Translations under genes and position numbers: made by a program
Shown: one piece after another, positions 26,511 to 37,610 of the stretch
How the letters are laid out: each line of letters opens with the position of its first letter
Numbering within the stretch: position 1 is the stretch's first letter
Notes under the pieces: generated by a model
The model's input: only the letters and a program-made list of their open reading frames with translations
Databases searched by the model: none
What the model was told of the DNA's origin: nothing
DNA from: an uncultured SAR86 cluster bacterium
Lineage (GTDB): Bacteria > Pseudomonadota > Gammaproteobacteria > Magnimaribacterales > AG-339-G14
NCBI GenBank assembly: GCA_902587545.1
Contig: CACILL010000001.1
Span: forward strand, 186,001-250,000
Length of the DNA: 64,000 bases
Direction: 5' to 3'

Positions 26511-27785
26511 TTACCTAACAATAGTGCTTTGATCGTCAGGTCCAGTGGAAATTATTTTTACAGGCACTTCGCAATTCTCTTCAATATAAGAGACGAAATC
26601 TTTTGCTTCATTTGGAAGTTCTTCATACTTGGTTATATTTTTTGTGGGAGATTCCCATCCTGGTAGAAAATCATAAATAGGATTTATATCTTCTAGATTC
26701 ATACATTCACCAAAAATAGAATCAATGCTCTCATTGTCGTAAGCCTTACATACTTTTATTTCCTCAAGGCCATCCAGTACATCTATTTTTGTAAGACAAA
26801 GTCCTGAAATGCTATTTGTTTGAATAATCCTTTTCATTAAGACGGCATCAAACCAACCACATCTTCTTGGTCTGCCTGTAGTTGCACCAATCTCTCCTCC
26901 AGTTTTAGCAATATATTCTCCTAGCTCATCGTTAATTTCAGTTGGCATTGGTCCTTCTCCGACACGAGTCACATAAGCTTTAACTACGCCTAAAATATTA
27001 CCTACATCCAATGGCCCACAGCCTGCTCCAGCAGCAATACCAGAGGGAGAACAATTGCTTGAGGTCACAAATGGATAAGTACCCTGATCAACATCTAATA
27101 AAGCTCCTTGAGCACCTTCAAATAAAACCGACTTTTCTTCTGAGTTGATTTTTTTAATCAGCATAGATACATCAGCTAACATTGGTTTTATTTTTTCTCC
27201 GTAAGCTAAGTTTTCATCTATGAGTCTATTTAAAGACAAAGCTTCTTTGCCAAAAAACTTCTCGATCGTAAAATTATAAAAGTCCAAAGTTTCTTCCAAT
27301 AAGGGCTTAAGATGATTTTCATTAAGGGTATCAATAACTCTTATCGCTCTTCTAGCAACTTTGTCTTCATATGCTGGACCTATGCCTCTTAAAGTAGTGC
27401 CAATGGTTTTTTGACTATTAGATTTTTCTTTATAAAGGTCTATTAGTTGATGGTATGGCTGAATCAAAACACATGCAGGACTGATCTTTAATCTATCGGT
27501 TATGCCAGAAGTAAAATTGCTAATTTCCTCAATTTCGGAAAAAAGTGCTTCATATGAAATAACCACTCCTTTTCCGATCAGGGATAACGAATCTTTATGA
27601 CAAATTGAAGAGGGCAGTAAATGAAGAACAATTTTTTTTCCATCTACTATTAGAGTGTGTCCAGCATTGTGGCCACCTTGATATCTACAAGCAGCACCAA
27701 AATTGCTTGCTAAATAATTTACAATTTTTCCTTTCCCTTCATCACCCCATTGCAGTCCTAAAATAGCTGTGTTCGAAAAAGTCAT
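26511..27785 (-). CDS. purA: Adenylosuccinate synthetase
   Basis: GTP-dependent enzyme that joins IMP and aspartate in AMP synthesis; 424 residues, standard length. The N-terminal glycine-rich loop LQWGDEGKGK contains the catalytic Asp (D15). QGGHNAGHT with the catalytic His, GTTLRGIGPAYEDK, FEGAQGALLDVDQGTYPFVTSSN and TTGRPRRCGWFD are all intact. It is the last gene of hflK-hflC-hisZ-purA and lies 2 bases after hisZ. Confidence 0.96.
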   Translation of the reverse strand: MTFSNTAILGLQWGDEGKGKIVNYLASNFGAACRYQGGHNAGHTLIVDGKKIVLHLLPSSICHKDSLSLIGKGVVISYEALFSEIEEISNFTSGITDRLKISPACVLIQPYHQLIDLYKEKSNSQKTIGTTLRGIGPAYEDKVARRAIRVIDTLNENHLKPLLEETLDFYNFTIEKFFGKEALSLNRLIDENLAYGEKIKPMLADVSMLIKKINSEEKSVLFEGAQGALLDVDQGTYPFVTSSNCSPSGIAAGAGCGPLDVGNILGVVKAYVTRVGEGPMPTEINDELGEYIAKTGGEIGATTGRPRRCGWFDAVLMKRIIQTNSISGLCLTKIDVLDGLEEIKVCKAYDNESIDSIFGECMNLEDINPIYDFLPGWESPTKNITKYEELPNEAKDFVSYIEENCEVPVKIISTGPDDQSTIVR

Positions 27786-27787
27786 CT

Positions 27788-28741
27788 TTATTTATTCAAC
27801 TTGGTAAGAGAAGAAACATTAACATCGAAACCAATTGCCTCTCGAACAATATGATTTTGAATACTTTTATATTGTCCACCTTTTGCAATGGAAAAGCCAA
27901 ATCCTACTACGTGTACTGAAAATACTAGACCGGAATGATAATCAAATCCTGGAAAATCAGAAAAATCTAAATGGTAATCAATTGAGGCTGGTAAATTTTT
28001 AATAATTTTTTCTATATTCCTTGCAGAAGCCTGAAAAACTTTATTTTTATGCTTCTTTAGATACTTGAGACATTCAATTTTACCGTTGACTTCCATAAGG
28101 TTTTTTATCTCAATTAAGCTTCTAGTACTCAAACCTTTCAAATTGAAAAATTCTTCAAGATCAGTTTTTGACTTGGATGCAATGATTTTCTTTAATCTTC
28201 TATTTTCATTAAAGGGCAAGTCCAGACCATTCAAGATTTCTGATAAAGGTTCTGTTCTACCCAATGAAATTGTCATTTTATGTTTCCCGGCTTTTTTTAA
28301 GCTGAGTAACATAAGTTTTATAAGATCTATTTCGTCTGTTATTGAAATTTTTCCAAAGATTTCTACGCCACTTTTGAAAGCAATTTTTGATTTTGTTAAT
28401 GAGTCTTTGGTTTTTCTAAGAGTTTCGCCAAAGTAACAGTATTTCTTTTTGTCTTTGCTGCCATATTGAAGATCTATCCTTGCTATTTGCTGAGAGATGT
28501 CAGGTCTAATTGAAATATTTTTTAGATTTTCATCTGAAAAGCTATAAGCGTAATCCCTTAGAGATTCATTAAAATTTCCGCCTATAATCTCAGAAAATTC
28601 AATGAGAGAAGGAACAACAAGTTCACAGTTGTTTTTGTAAAAAAAATTCAGAAAAAGTGAGCGAAGCTTTTCAAGCTCTTTGGCTTTAACGCCTACAAAA
28701 TCTTCCGTTCCATCTGGAAGACCTGAATTGGATGAAGACAT
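27788..28741 (-). CDS. hisZ: ATP phosphoribosyltransferase regulatory subunit HisZ
   Basis: Histidyl-tRNA-synthetase-like protein that forms the first histidine-pathway enzyme with the short form of HisG; 317 residues. It starts SGLPDGTEDF, has the class II synthetase-like SIRPDISQQIARID and YYCYFGETLR-type strand, and lacks an anticodon-binding domain and a complete tRNA synthetase active site. Its place between hflC and purA is the canonical gammaproteobacterial HisZ position and separates it from HisS. It implies a short HisG elsewhere in the genome. Confidence 0.88.
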   Translation of the reverse strand: MSSSNSGLPDGTEDFVGVKAKELEKLRSLFLNFFYKNNCELVVPSLIEFSEIIGGNFNESLRDYAYSFSDENLKNISIRPDISQQIARIDLQYGSKDKKKYCYFGETLRKTKDSLTKSKIAFKSGVEIFGKISITDEIDLIKLMLLSLKKAGKHKMTISLGRTEPLSEILNGLDLPFNENRRLKKIIASKSKTDLEEFFNLKGLSTRSLIEIKNLMEVNGKIECLKYLKKHKNKVFQASARNIEKIIKNLPASIDYHLDFSDFPGFDYHSGLVFSVHVVGFGFSIAKGGQYKSIQNHIVREAIGFDVNVSSLTKLNK

Positions 28742-28747
28742 TATTTA

Positions 28748-29632
28748 CTATTCAGATTTTTTTCCTTTAGAACTATCCAGGTACTTAAAGAAATCACTGT
28801 CTGGATCAATAAGAAGTACATCAGATTTATTTTCAAAAGTAGATTGATAGGCTTTTAAACTTCTAGTGAATTCATAAAATTCTGGATCTTTGTTGTAGGC
28901 ATCAGCATAAATACCAGTAGCTTTGGCATCACCATTTCCTCTGAGTTCTTCTGCTTCCTTATAAGCTTCGGCGAGAATAATTGTTCTTTCACGATCTGCG
29001 TTTGCTCTAATACCTTCTGCAATTTCTGTGCCTTGTGCGCGAAGCTCTTGAGCTAGCCTCTCTCTTTCAGTTCTCATTCGGTTGTAAACGGATTCATTAA
29101 CTTCTGTTGGTAATTCAATTTTTTTAACTCTTACGTCTAAAACTTCAATTCCGAGTTCACCGGCAGCTACTGTGTTTAGATCGGTTGTTAAAATATTCAT
29201 CAATTCGTCTCGTTCGCCAGAAACTACTTCTTGGACAGTTCTAGTACCAAATTGGTTCCTGAGACCTTCATCCACCCTTTGGGTTAATAAGGTTCTCATT
29301 GCACTTAATTGCCCTCCCGATGAAGTTATATAGAACTGCTCATTATTTGTAATGCGCCATTTAACAAAAGCATCAACAATAAGTCTCTTTTTTTCAGCAG
29401 TAAAATAAGGTTGAGGGAGAGCATCAAGTGTTAAAACTCTTGAGTCAAATTTTTTAACTGTGTGATAGATGGGCACTTTAAAGTGCAGACCTGGATTAAT
29501 TTCAGGTTCAACAATTTCACCAAATCTCAGCAAAATTGCAGTTTGTTTGTCATTTACTATATAAATGGCATTGCTAAGAACTACAATAATAATTAAAGCA
29601 ATAATTCCTATATTTAGATTCAATGACTTCAT
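28748..29632 (-). CDS. hflC: Protease modulator HflC
   Basis: SPFH/prohibitin-family inner-membrane protein that pairs with HflK to form a cage around the FtsH protease; 294 residues. One N-terminal membrane segment (about 7-25) is followed by the SPFH core (VNDKQTAILLRFGEIVEPEINPGLHFKVP) and a long charged coiled-coil ending near AYKEAEELRGNGDAKATGIYADAY. It follows hflK by 1 base and precedes hisZ by 6 bases. Confidence 0.93.
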   Translation of the reverse strand: MKSLNLNIGIIALIIIVVLSNAIYIVNDKQTAILLRFGEIVEPEINPGLHFKVPIYHTVKKFDSRVLTLDALPQPYFTAEKKRLIVDAFVKWRITNNEQFYITSSGGQLSAMRTLLTQRVDEGLRNQFGTRTVQEVVSGERDELMNILTTDLNTVAAGELGIEVLDVRVKKIELPTEVNESVYNRMRTERERLAQELRAQGTEIAEGIRANADRERTIILAEAYKEAEELRGNGDAKATGIYADAYNKDPEFYEFTRSLKAYQSTFENKSDVLLIDPDSDFFKYLDSSKGKKSE

Positions 29633-29633
29633 G

Positions 29634-30776
29634 TTACCTTCGATCCTGTCTTCTTCTTAATTCTTCTATAACTCGGTCTGTGATCGCTTGAATGTCTGAC
29701 CCAAGGGTAGTTGATGTTGTGGATGATGGATTTTCATCTCTAGATCTTCTGTTGGGATCTAATGAAGCGGCTGCGATTTGGTCTAAGGGTAAATACAAAA
29801 TATTGTTGCCCTCTTTGACATCAATCATTACTTTGGTACTACTATTCATGACAGACTGGACTGCATCTAAATATAATCTTTGCCTAGTAACTTCAGGTGA
29901 TTTTGAATATTCAACAAGCAATTGATCAAACCTAGATGCTTCACCTTCGGCTTCAGATATGACTTTTTGTTTGTAACCTTCAGCATCTTCGATGGTTCTT
30001 TTGGCTTCACCTCTCGCTATCGGTACAACCTCATTTGCATAAGTTTCAGCTTCGTTTCTAAGCCTGACTTCGTCTTCCCTTGCTTTAACCACATCATCAA
30101 AAGCTTCTTTTACTGCATCGGGAGGTCTTGATTCTCTGATTGATACTGCAACGACTTCTATACCAGTTCTGTAAGTATCCAATCTGGTTTGTAATCTAGA
30201 CTTAACGTCCATGGCTATTTGCTCCCTACCAACTGTCAAGGTGCTATCCATAGTGGTACTTCCCACTACATGTCTTAATTCTGCTTCGGAAGCTTGAGCT
30301 AAACTGTCTTCAGGAGCTGATGCTTCAAGAAGAAAAAATACTGGGTTGGAGCGTTTGTATTGAACTGCGACCTCAACGTTAACAATATTCTCATCTTTTG
30401 TAAGCATTGAAGAATTCGTTGTGTGTGTAAATAGTTTCTCGGTATTTACAATAAATCTGTTATCGATAAAGGGTGGATTCCAGTGAATCCCGGGTCCCTT
30501 GGTAGTTGAATATTTTCCAAATCTCAAAATTACAGCCTCTTCTTGAGCATCAACTGTGTAGATTCCAAAGGCTGAATATAAGAGTACTACAGCAATTAAA
30601 ATCGAAGGTAGGAATTTTTTAATACCGCCGCCTCCACTTCCAGAGCCGCCTCCAAAAATAGAATTAATTTGAGCTCTGAATTTTTTGATTAGTTCATCAA
30701 TATCAGGGGGAGGATTATTATTTCTACCCCATGGGTCTCTTGAGTCATTATTATTTCCTTGATCATTCCATGACAT
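29634..30776 (-). CDS. hflK: FtsH protease activity modulator HflK
   Basis: Partner of HflC in the FtsH-HflKC supercomplex; 380 residues. A Gly/Asn/Pro-rich cytoplasmic N-terminus (MSWNDQGNNNDSRDPWG) and a glycine-rich run near 41-50 come before one membrane segment (about 54-72). The SPFH domain starts VDAQEEAVILRFGKY, and a coiled coil follows. The start MSWN is typical of HflK. The upstream gene is miaA, only 36 bases away; hfq and hflX, which normally lie between, are missing. Confidence 0.93.
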   Translation of the reverse strand: MSWNDQGNNNDSRDPWGRNNNPPPDIDELIKKFRAQINSIFGGGSGSGGGGIKKFLPSILIAVVLLYSAFGIYTVDAQEEAVILRFGKYSTTKGPGIHWNPPFIDNRFIVNTEKLFTHTTNSSMLTKDENIVNVEVAVQYKRSNPVFFLLEASAPEDSLAQASEAELRHVVGSTTMDSTLTVGREQIAMDVKSRLQTRLDTYRTGIEVVAVSIRESRPPDAVKEAFDDVVKAREDEVRLRNEAETYANEVVPIARGEAKRTIEDAEGYKQKVISEAEGEASRFDQLLVEYSKSPEVTRQRLYLDAVQSVMNSSTKVMIDVKEGNNILYLPLDQIAAASLDPNRRSRDENPSSTTSTTLGSDIQAITDRVIEELRRRQDRR

Positions 30777-30812
30777 GTGGCCATTCTAAGTTGTTAATTG
30801 CAATAATGGAAT

Positions 30813-31721
30813 TCAATTTTTGATAATAGATAGAATCTTCATAACCTTATCATCATCATCTGAAAAAAATGTTTCATTAAGATCGAATTTTTTGAGCCAA
30901 GTAATTTGTCTTTTTGCAAGTTGATAGCTAGCGTTGGTCGCTAATTCGATCATTTCTTCAAAAGAAATCTTTTCTTTCAAGAAATCTACCACTTGTTTGT
31001 AACCTACCGTCTCAAGGACTTTTATCTTTTTCCCACTAGTGCGTTCCAATATAGTTTTCGTTTCTTCGATGAGGCCTAATTCAAGCATTTTTCTAAATCT
31101 TTCATTTAATTGATTTTTAAACGTTTTTTTGTTTTTTGGAATTATCGCAAAAGTGAATTTTTGATAATCCTCAATCACACTTTTTTCTTTCATTGTTTTA
31201 AGCTTACTAAAAGTATTTTTGGATAAATGATTAACTTCCAATGCTCTAAGTATTCTTTGTGAGTCGCTATCTTTTATTAGCCTTGCTGCATTAGGATCTA
31301 TTACTTCAAGTCTTTCGTGCATATATTTCCATCCTTTATTTTTGGCTTCTTCTTCAAGTTTTTCTCTGAATTGAGTATTTTTTTCTGGCAATTTTGATAT
31401 GCCATTGAATAGAGAATAAAAGTACATCATGGTTCCTCCAACAAATAAAAGATCTTCTTTGCGATCGCAAAACTCATTTGAAATTTCATTGAGAAAATCT
31501 TTTACCGAGAAGTCATCCTCTGGGTCTAAATAATCTATTAAGCCATGATGAATGCTATCTAAAATCTTTTGATTAGGTTTATTACTTCCAATATTCGCCC
31601 CTTTGTATACCTGAACAGAATCTACACTTATTATTTTTGTTGGAAAGTGTTTATTAATTTCTATTGCAAGTTCGGTTTTTCCACAATGCGTGGGTCCTAA
31701 AATAGAAATTGCTTTCTTCAT
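30813..31721 (-). CDS. miaA: tRNA dimethylallyltransferase
   Basis: Transfers a dimethylallyl group to A37 of tRNAs reading codons that start with U; 302 residues. The P-loop is GPTHCGKTELA (about 9-19). VDSVQVYKGANIGSNKP, the DDFSVKDF segment, FVGGTMMYF and a C-terminal QLAKRQITWLKKF are all family marks. Divergent from the acyl-CoA synthetase gene across 49 bases. Its substrate, dimethylallyl diphosphate, comes from the pathway that Dxs starts. Confidence 0.94.
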   Translation of the reverse strand: MKKAISILGPTHCGKTELAIEINKHFPTKIISVDSVQVYKGANIGSNKPNQKILDSIHHGLIDYLDPEDDFSVKDFLNEISNEFCDRKEDLLFVGGTMMYFYSLFNGISKLPEKNTQFREKLEEEAKNKGWKYMHERLEVIDPNAARLIKDSDSQRILRALEVNHLSKNTFSKLKTMKEKSVIEDYQKFTFAIIPKNKKTFKNQLNERFRKMLELGLIEETKTILERTSGKKIKVLETVGYKQVVDFLKEKISFEEMIELATNASYQLAKRQITWLKKFDLNETFFSDDDDKVMKILSIIKN

Positions 31722-31770
31722 GTTTTTTTGGTTTTATTTTAGGATAATTAGCACTTAAAGGGAGATAAAG

Positions 31771-33746
<1,976 letters not shown>

Positions 33747-33817
33747 TCATACACCCTTCTAATGAAAAAAAATAATTACTTTTAATTTGGTAATTAATAT
33801 TTAAACCTAAATATAAG

Positions 33818-35044
33818 TTATAAAGAGAGATGTTTAAAAGCCCTTTGAGATGCTCCCATTCTTTGTTTGAGATAATTATTCGTTTTTTCATAAATTTGAT
33901 TTGGAACTGAATTTAATTGTTTTTCCCAGATCAACTTTAGCTTCTCTGCTGAATTACCTACTTTAAGAATATCCATTTCGATAAGGTCTTCTGCAATTTC
34001 TTGAAAATTGTAAAAACTTTCACCAGAAGAGATTGGGAGTGAAAACTTCAATGCCTCTAAAAAGTTTTGACCTCCTCGAGGAATCAAGCTTCCACCAATA
34101 AATGCAATGCTAGCTTGAGAAAATAAGGTTTCAAGATATCCAATTTCATCAATTAAATTTATTGTATTTGAAAAATCTATTTTTAAATTATTTCTGGAAA
34201 ACAAAGAAGGATTTATGCCCGATTTTTTTATATCTTTGATGATTTTAGATGCTCGCTCAGGATGTCTTGGAACTAAAACTAAAATAGCATTTTCGTTACT
34301 TAACATTGAAAAAGCTTTGACCAAAATTTTTTCTTCAGGATCATGAGTGCTTGCACAAATTATTAACTTTTTTCCTTTATTTCCAAAATTATCTCTTTCG
34401 TTTGGTATAGATAAAGAATCAAACTTGAAAGAATAGTCTTTTATTACTCTGTCTTTATTTACGCCAAGTTCAATAAATCTTTTTAAGTCTTTAGTTCCTT
34501 GGCAAATAGTAAAATCTAGTTTAGAAAAAACATTACCAAGAATTGGTAGAACTAATTTGTATCTATTGAAAGATTTTTCCGACATTCTGCCATTGACCAG
34601 AAAAACTTTTCTTTTTTCTACATGCAAAAGGTTTATTAGGTTAGGCCATATTTCCGTCTCTAAAATGAAGGTAATTTCTGGCTTCCAGGTTTTAAGAAAT
34701 CTTTTGATGCAGAATTTCAAATCAAAAGGCATGTATTGATGTAATACCGAATCACCATAGAGCCTTTTGATTGTCTGGGAACCGGTTTGTGTAGTACAAG
34801 TAATTAACATTTGATGATGTGGAAATCTTTTTTTTATTTCCTCAACAAATTTTCTACTTGCAAGAACTTCTCCAACTGAAACCGCATGAATTAAAATGAT
34901 TGGTTTAGAACTTTTTTTCCCTCCATAGATAGAAAATTTTTCCATTATCCTTTTTGGGTTTTCGCCAAACTTGAGAGATTTATATACGCTCCTAAAGAAA
35001 ATAAGAGGAAAGAGTATGATCAAGAAAAAATTATAAATTCTCAT
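33818..35044 (-). CDS. waaA: 3-deoxy-D-manno-octulosonic acid (Kdo) transferase
   Basis: Inner-membrane glycosyltransferase that adds Kdo to lipid IVA in LPS synthesis; 408 residues from the start chosen here. An N-terminal membrane segment (MRIYNFFLIILFPLIFF) is followed by the GT30 N-domain with HAVSVGEVLASRKFVE, holding the catalytic Glu, and TCTTQTGSQ. The C-domain has ICASTHDPEEKILVKAF and FIGGSLIPRGGQNFLEAL. The upstream ATG at 35152 would add 36 residues overlapping the divergent acyltransferase, so I prefer 35044. Pairs functionally with the LpxL-type gene next door. Confidence 0.92.
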   Translation of the reverse strand: MRIYNFFLIILFPLIFFRSVYKSLKFGENPKRIMEKFSIYGGKKSSKPIILIHAVSVGEVLASRKFVEEIKKRFPHHQMLITCTTQTGSQTIKRLYGDSVLHQYMPFDLKFCIKRFLKTWKPEITFILETEIWPNLINLLHVEKRKVFLVNGRMSEKSFNRYKLVLPILGNVFSKLDFTICQGTKDLKRFIELGVNKDRVIKDYSFKFDSLSIPNERDNFGNKGKKLIICASTHDPEEKILVKAFSMLSNENAILVLVPRHPERASKIIKDIKKSGINPSLFSRNNLKIDFSNTINLIDEIGYLETLFSQASIAFIGGSLIPRGGQNFLEALKFSLPISSGESFYNFQEIAEDLIEMDILKVGNSAEKLKLIWEKQLNSVPNQIYEKTNNYLKQRMGASQRAFKHLSL

Positions 35045-35092
35045 TATTAGTGATTTTCTTATTTGTGCTATGAATAAGCAAATCGTTGAAAG

Positions 35093-35098
35093 TATAAT
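35093..35098 (+). promoter_or_regulatory. Candidate -10 element for the lipid A acyltransferase gene
   Basis: TATAAT ten bases before the ATG at 35109. It falls inside the longer reading frame that could begin at 35070, supporting the later start. No -35 of quality and no Shine-Dalgarno are visible. Confidence 0.4.
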
Positions 35099-35108
35099 CA
35101 TTCTTAAA

Positions 35109-35993
35109 ATGGTACTCCTTTTAAAAATTTTCCTTTGGCTTCTCAGCCTCATCCCTTTTAGAGTTCAAATGTTCCTGGGAAAAATTCTCGGGAAACTTTT
35201 GTACAAACTCTTAATCAAAAGAAGAAAAGTTGTAACCTGGAATATCCACAAATGTTTCCCAGATTTAAATAAAAATGATATCGCCAGTCTCGCTAAAGAG
35301 AATTTTGCCAGGCTTGGTCAAGGTATTTTTGAGATCTGTAACTCTTATTTCTGGTCTGATAAAAAATATATGAAAAGACTCAAAAATATTGAGGAATTTA
35401 AAAAGAAGATTGACGCAATCAAAAATTCTAAAAATCTTCTGTTAGTTCCACATACTGGAAATATTGATTTTGTGGTGAGAGCACCCTCTTTATTTATGAA
35501 AGTGAATGGTATGCAAAGGTCAGCTGAAAATAAAGTTTGGGATAAGATCATGACCGAGGGTAGAAAGAAATTTGTAAATGAAATTTTTTTACCAAACGAG
35601 GGAAGGAAACTTCTTAAAACTTTAAATAAAGGAGATTCAGTTTTATATTTACCAGATCAAGATTATGGCTATAAAAAATCAATTTTTATAGATTTTTTTA
35701 ATCATAAAGCTTTGACTGTTATTTTTCCTTCACTGTTAGTTAAGAGAACTAATTGCAAGGTATTTTTATTAACTCTTGTAAAGGAAGGTAACTCCTATTT
35801 GGCAGATATAGAAGAACTAGTTCTCAAGGGAGAGAGTGTTGAAGAGGATCTTAAGGTTATTAACTCATCTATAGAAAATTTTGCTCAAAGTCATAAGTCA
35901 GAATACTTTTGGATACATAGAAGGTTTAAAAATCGTCCAGAAGGTGAAGATAAATTCTACCCAGATGATGCTCTAAGAGAGTATTGGTTATAA
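35109..35993 (+). CDS. Lipid A biosynthesis acyltransferase (LpxL/LpxM family)
   Basis: Inner-membrane enzyme that adds a secondary acyl chain to Kdo-lipid A; 294 residues from the start chosen here. An N-terminal hydrophobic helix (about 1-18) anchors it. The H-x4-D catalytic motif is HTGNID (H115, D120). LGKILGKLLYKLL and the LPDQDYGYKKSIFIDFF region are typical of LpxL-type proteins. I prefer the ATG at 35109 over 35070 because a TATAAT lies between them and family members start near here. LpxL versus LpxM cannot be decided. Divergent from waaA. Confidence 0.88.
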   Translation: MVLLLKIFLWLLSLIPFRVQMFLGKILGKLLYKLLIKRRKVVTWNIHKCFPDLNKNDIASLAKENFARLGQGIFEICNSYFWSDKKYMKRLKNIEEFKKKIDAIKNSKNLLLVPHTGNIDFVVRAPSLFMKVNGMQRSAENKVWDKIMTEGRKKFVNEIFLPNEGRKLLKTLNKGDSVLYLPDQDYGYKKSIFIDFFNHKALTVIFPSLLVKRTNCKVFLLTLVKEGNSYLADIEELVLKGESVEEDLKVINSSIENFAQSHKSEYFWIHRRFKNRPEGEDKFYPDDALREYWL

Positions 35994-36797
35994 GGAGACT
36001 ATAATATTATCTATCAATCTAACTTTCTTATAAATCACTGCAACCGCAATTAAAATTTTATTTGTTTTTTTTGTAATAAGAGATAGATTATTTGCATCTA
36101 TAACTTCTAAATAGTCAATTTCAAAGCCAGCGTTTTCTAAAAAATCAGTAGCTTTTTCTATTACAATTTTTACAGGAGAAGTTTTTAAAGATTCTGCTGC
36201 ATTTTGAATGCAAGAATATATAATTCCGCAATGCTCCCTGTCATCTTTAGACAGATAATTATTTCTTGATGACATTGCTAATCCTGAATTTTCTCTAACG
36301 ATCGGAAGGGAAATGATTTCTGTTCTGAGTTTTTTCTTATTCACGTAGTCTTTAATAATTAATTGTTGTTGATAATCCTTTAGCCCAAATAAACATGCAT
36401 TGGGTTTTATTAATCTCAGGAACTTATCAATTATGGTCAACACTCCATCAAAATGTGTTGGTCTAGATAAACCACACAAAACATCTGAGAAATTGGGCTT
36501 AATGACTTCAAGATTTTCTGCAAAATTAGGCTCTGGCAGAAACAAATAATTACAATCCAAATCCTCCAAGAGTTGAATATCTTTATCGAGTGTTTTTGGA
36601 TAGCTAGCAAAATCTTCATTTTTTCCAAATTGCAAAGGATTTACAAAAATTGAGGTGATAACTTCAGAATAATTTTCTTTTGCAAATTTAACCAGAGATA
36701 AGTGGCCTTCATGAAGATTGCCCATAGTAGGAACAAAAGCAAAAGGTTTTTGAAAATTAATAGAATTTAGGGCGCTGCAAGACTTTATTATTTGCAT
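35988..36797 (-). CDS. panC: Pantothenate synthetase
   Basis: Condenses pantoate and beta-alanine using ATP; 269 residues, slightly short of the usual 280 or so. The family marks are FVPTMGNLHEGHLSLV (about 22-37, nucleotide-binding HxGH), SIFVNPLQFG, GLKDYQQQLIIKDY and the MSSRNNYL segment. It lies 9 bases downstream of panB. The neighbouring acyltransferase overlaps its end by 6 bases in the opposite direction. No panD is visible in the window. Confidence 0.94.
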   Translation of the reverse strand: MQIIKSCSALNSINFQKPFAFVPTMGNLHEGHLSLVKFAKENYSEVITSIFVNPLQFGKNEDFASYPKTLDKDIQLLEDLDCNYLFLPEPNFAENLEVIKPNFSDVLCGLSRPTHFDGVLTIIDKFLRLIKPNACLFGLKDYQQQLIIKDYVNKKKLRTEIISLPIVRENSGLAMSSRNNYLSKDDREHCGIIYSCIQNAAESLKTSPVKIVIEKATDFLENAGFEIDYLEVIDANNLSLITKKTNKILIAVAVIYKKVRLIDNIIVSL

Positions 36798-36806
36798 TTA
36801 AATTTT

Positions 36807-37610
36807 TTAAAAAGAATTATCTGCAGATGGGAATTTCAAACTTTTGACTTCCGAAACATATTTTTCAAACGCTTCGAAAATTGAATTAGATTCGTGCATG
36901 AAGTTTTTTACAAATTTAGGTTGAGGCTGGTCATCCCAAGAATAAGCCCCAATTGCATCATAGCAAACCATTATTTGACCATCCGTAGCTGAGCCTGCCC
37001 CAATTCCTATTGTTGGAATTTTAAGATTATCCGATATCTCTTCTGCTAGACTTGCAGGAACGCATTCCAACAAAATAATTTCTGCTCCTGCATTTTCAAG
37101 TTGCTTAGCTTCAGACAAAATCCTATTTTTGTCTTCAAGATCTCTGCCCTGCACATAATATCCCCCAAGCCTGTTGATTGACTGAGGAGTGAGGCCCAAA
37201 TGAGCACACACTGGAATACCTCTTTGAGACAAAAGTTCAGTTGTTTTGAGAATCCATTCGCCACCTTCAACTTTTACAGAATTTGCTCCGGCTTGCATTA
37301 AGCGCATTGCATTGTCATAAGCAAGGTTTTCTGTTGCATAACTCATAAATGGCATGTCTGCCATTATGTGACTTCCTATATTTCCTCTCTTAACACATCT
37401 AAGATGATATAAAAGATCCTCCATAGAAACGGGTATTGTGGAATCATGACCTTGTACAACCATCCCTAGAGAGTCTCCAACTAAAATCAACTCTACCCCT
37501 GCTTTGGACATTAATTCAGATAAAGAAGCATCATATGCAGTTAAACAAGCAAATTTAGTTTTTTTCTTTTTATGATTTCTAAAATCTTCTATGGTGATAC
37601 TCTTAATCAT
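36807..37610 (-). CDS. panB: 3-methyl-2-oxobutanoate hydroxymethyltransferase
   Basis: First committed pantothenate step, transferring a hydroxymethyl group to ketoisovalerate; 267 residues. It shows LTAYDASLSELMSKAGVELILVGDSLGMVVQGHDSTIPVS with its metal-binding Asp residues, KVEGG and AHLGLTPQS. Overlaps the upstream hydrolase gene by 8 bases. The substrate is also the product or precursor of valine transamination (ilvE at 42-43 kb). Confidence 0.95.
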   Translation of the reverse strand: MIKSITIEDFRNHKKKKTKFACLTAYDASLSELMSKAGVELILVGDSLGMVVQGHDSTIPVSMEDLLYHLRCVKRGNIGSHIMADMPFMSYATENLAYDNAMRLMQAGANSVKVEGGEWILKTTELLSQRGIPVCAHLGLTPQSINRLGGYYVQGRDLEDKNRILSEAKQLENAGAEIILLECVPASLAEEISDNLKIPTIGIGAGSATDGQIMVCYDAIGAYSWDDQPQPKFVKNFMHESNSIFEAFEKYVSEVKSLKFPSADNSF

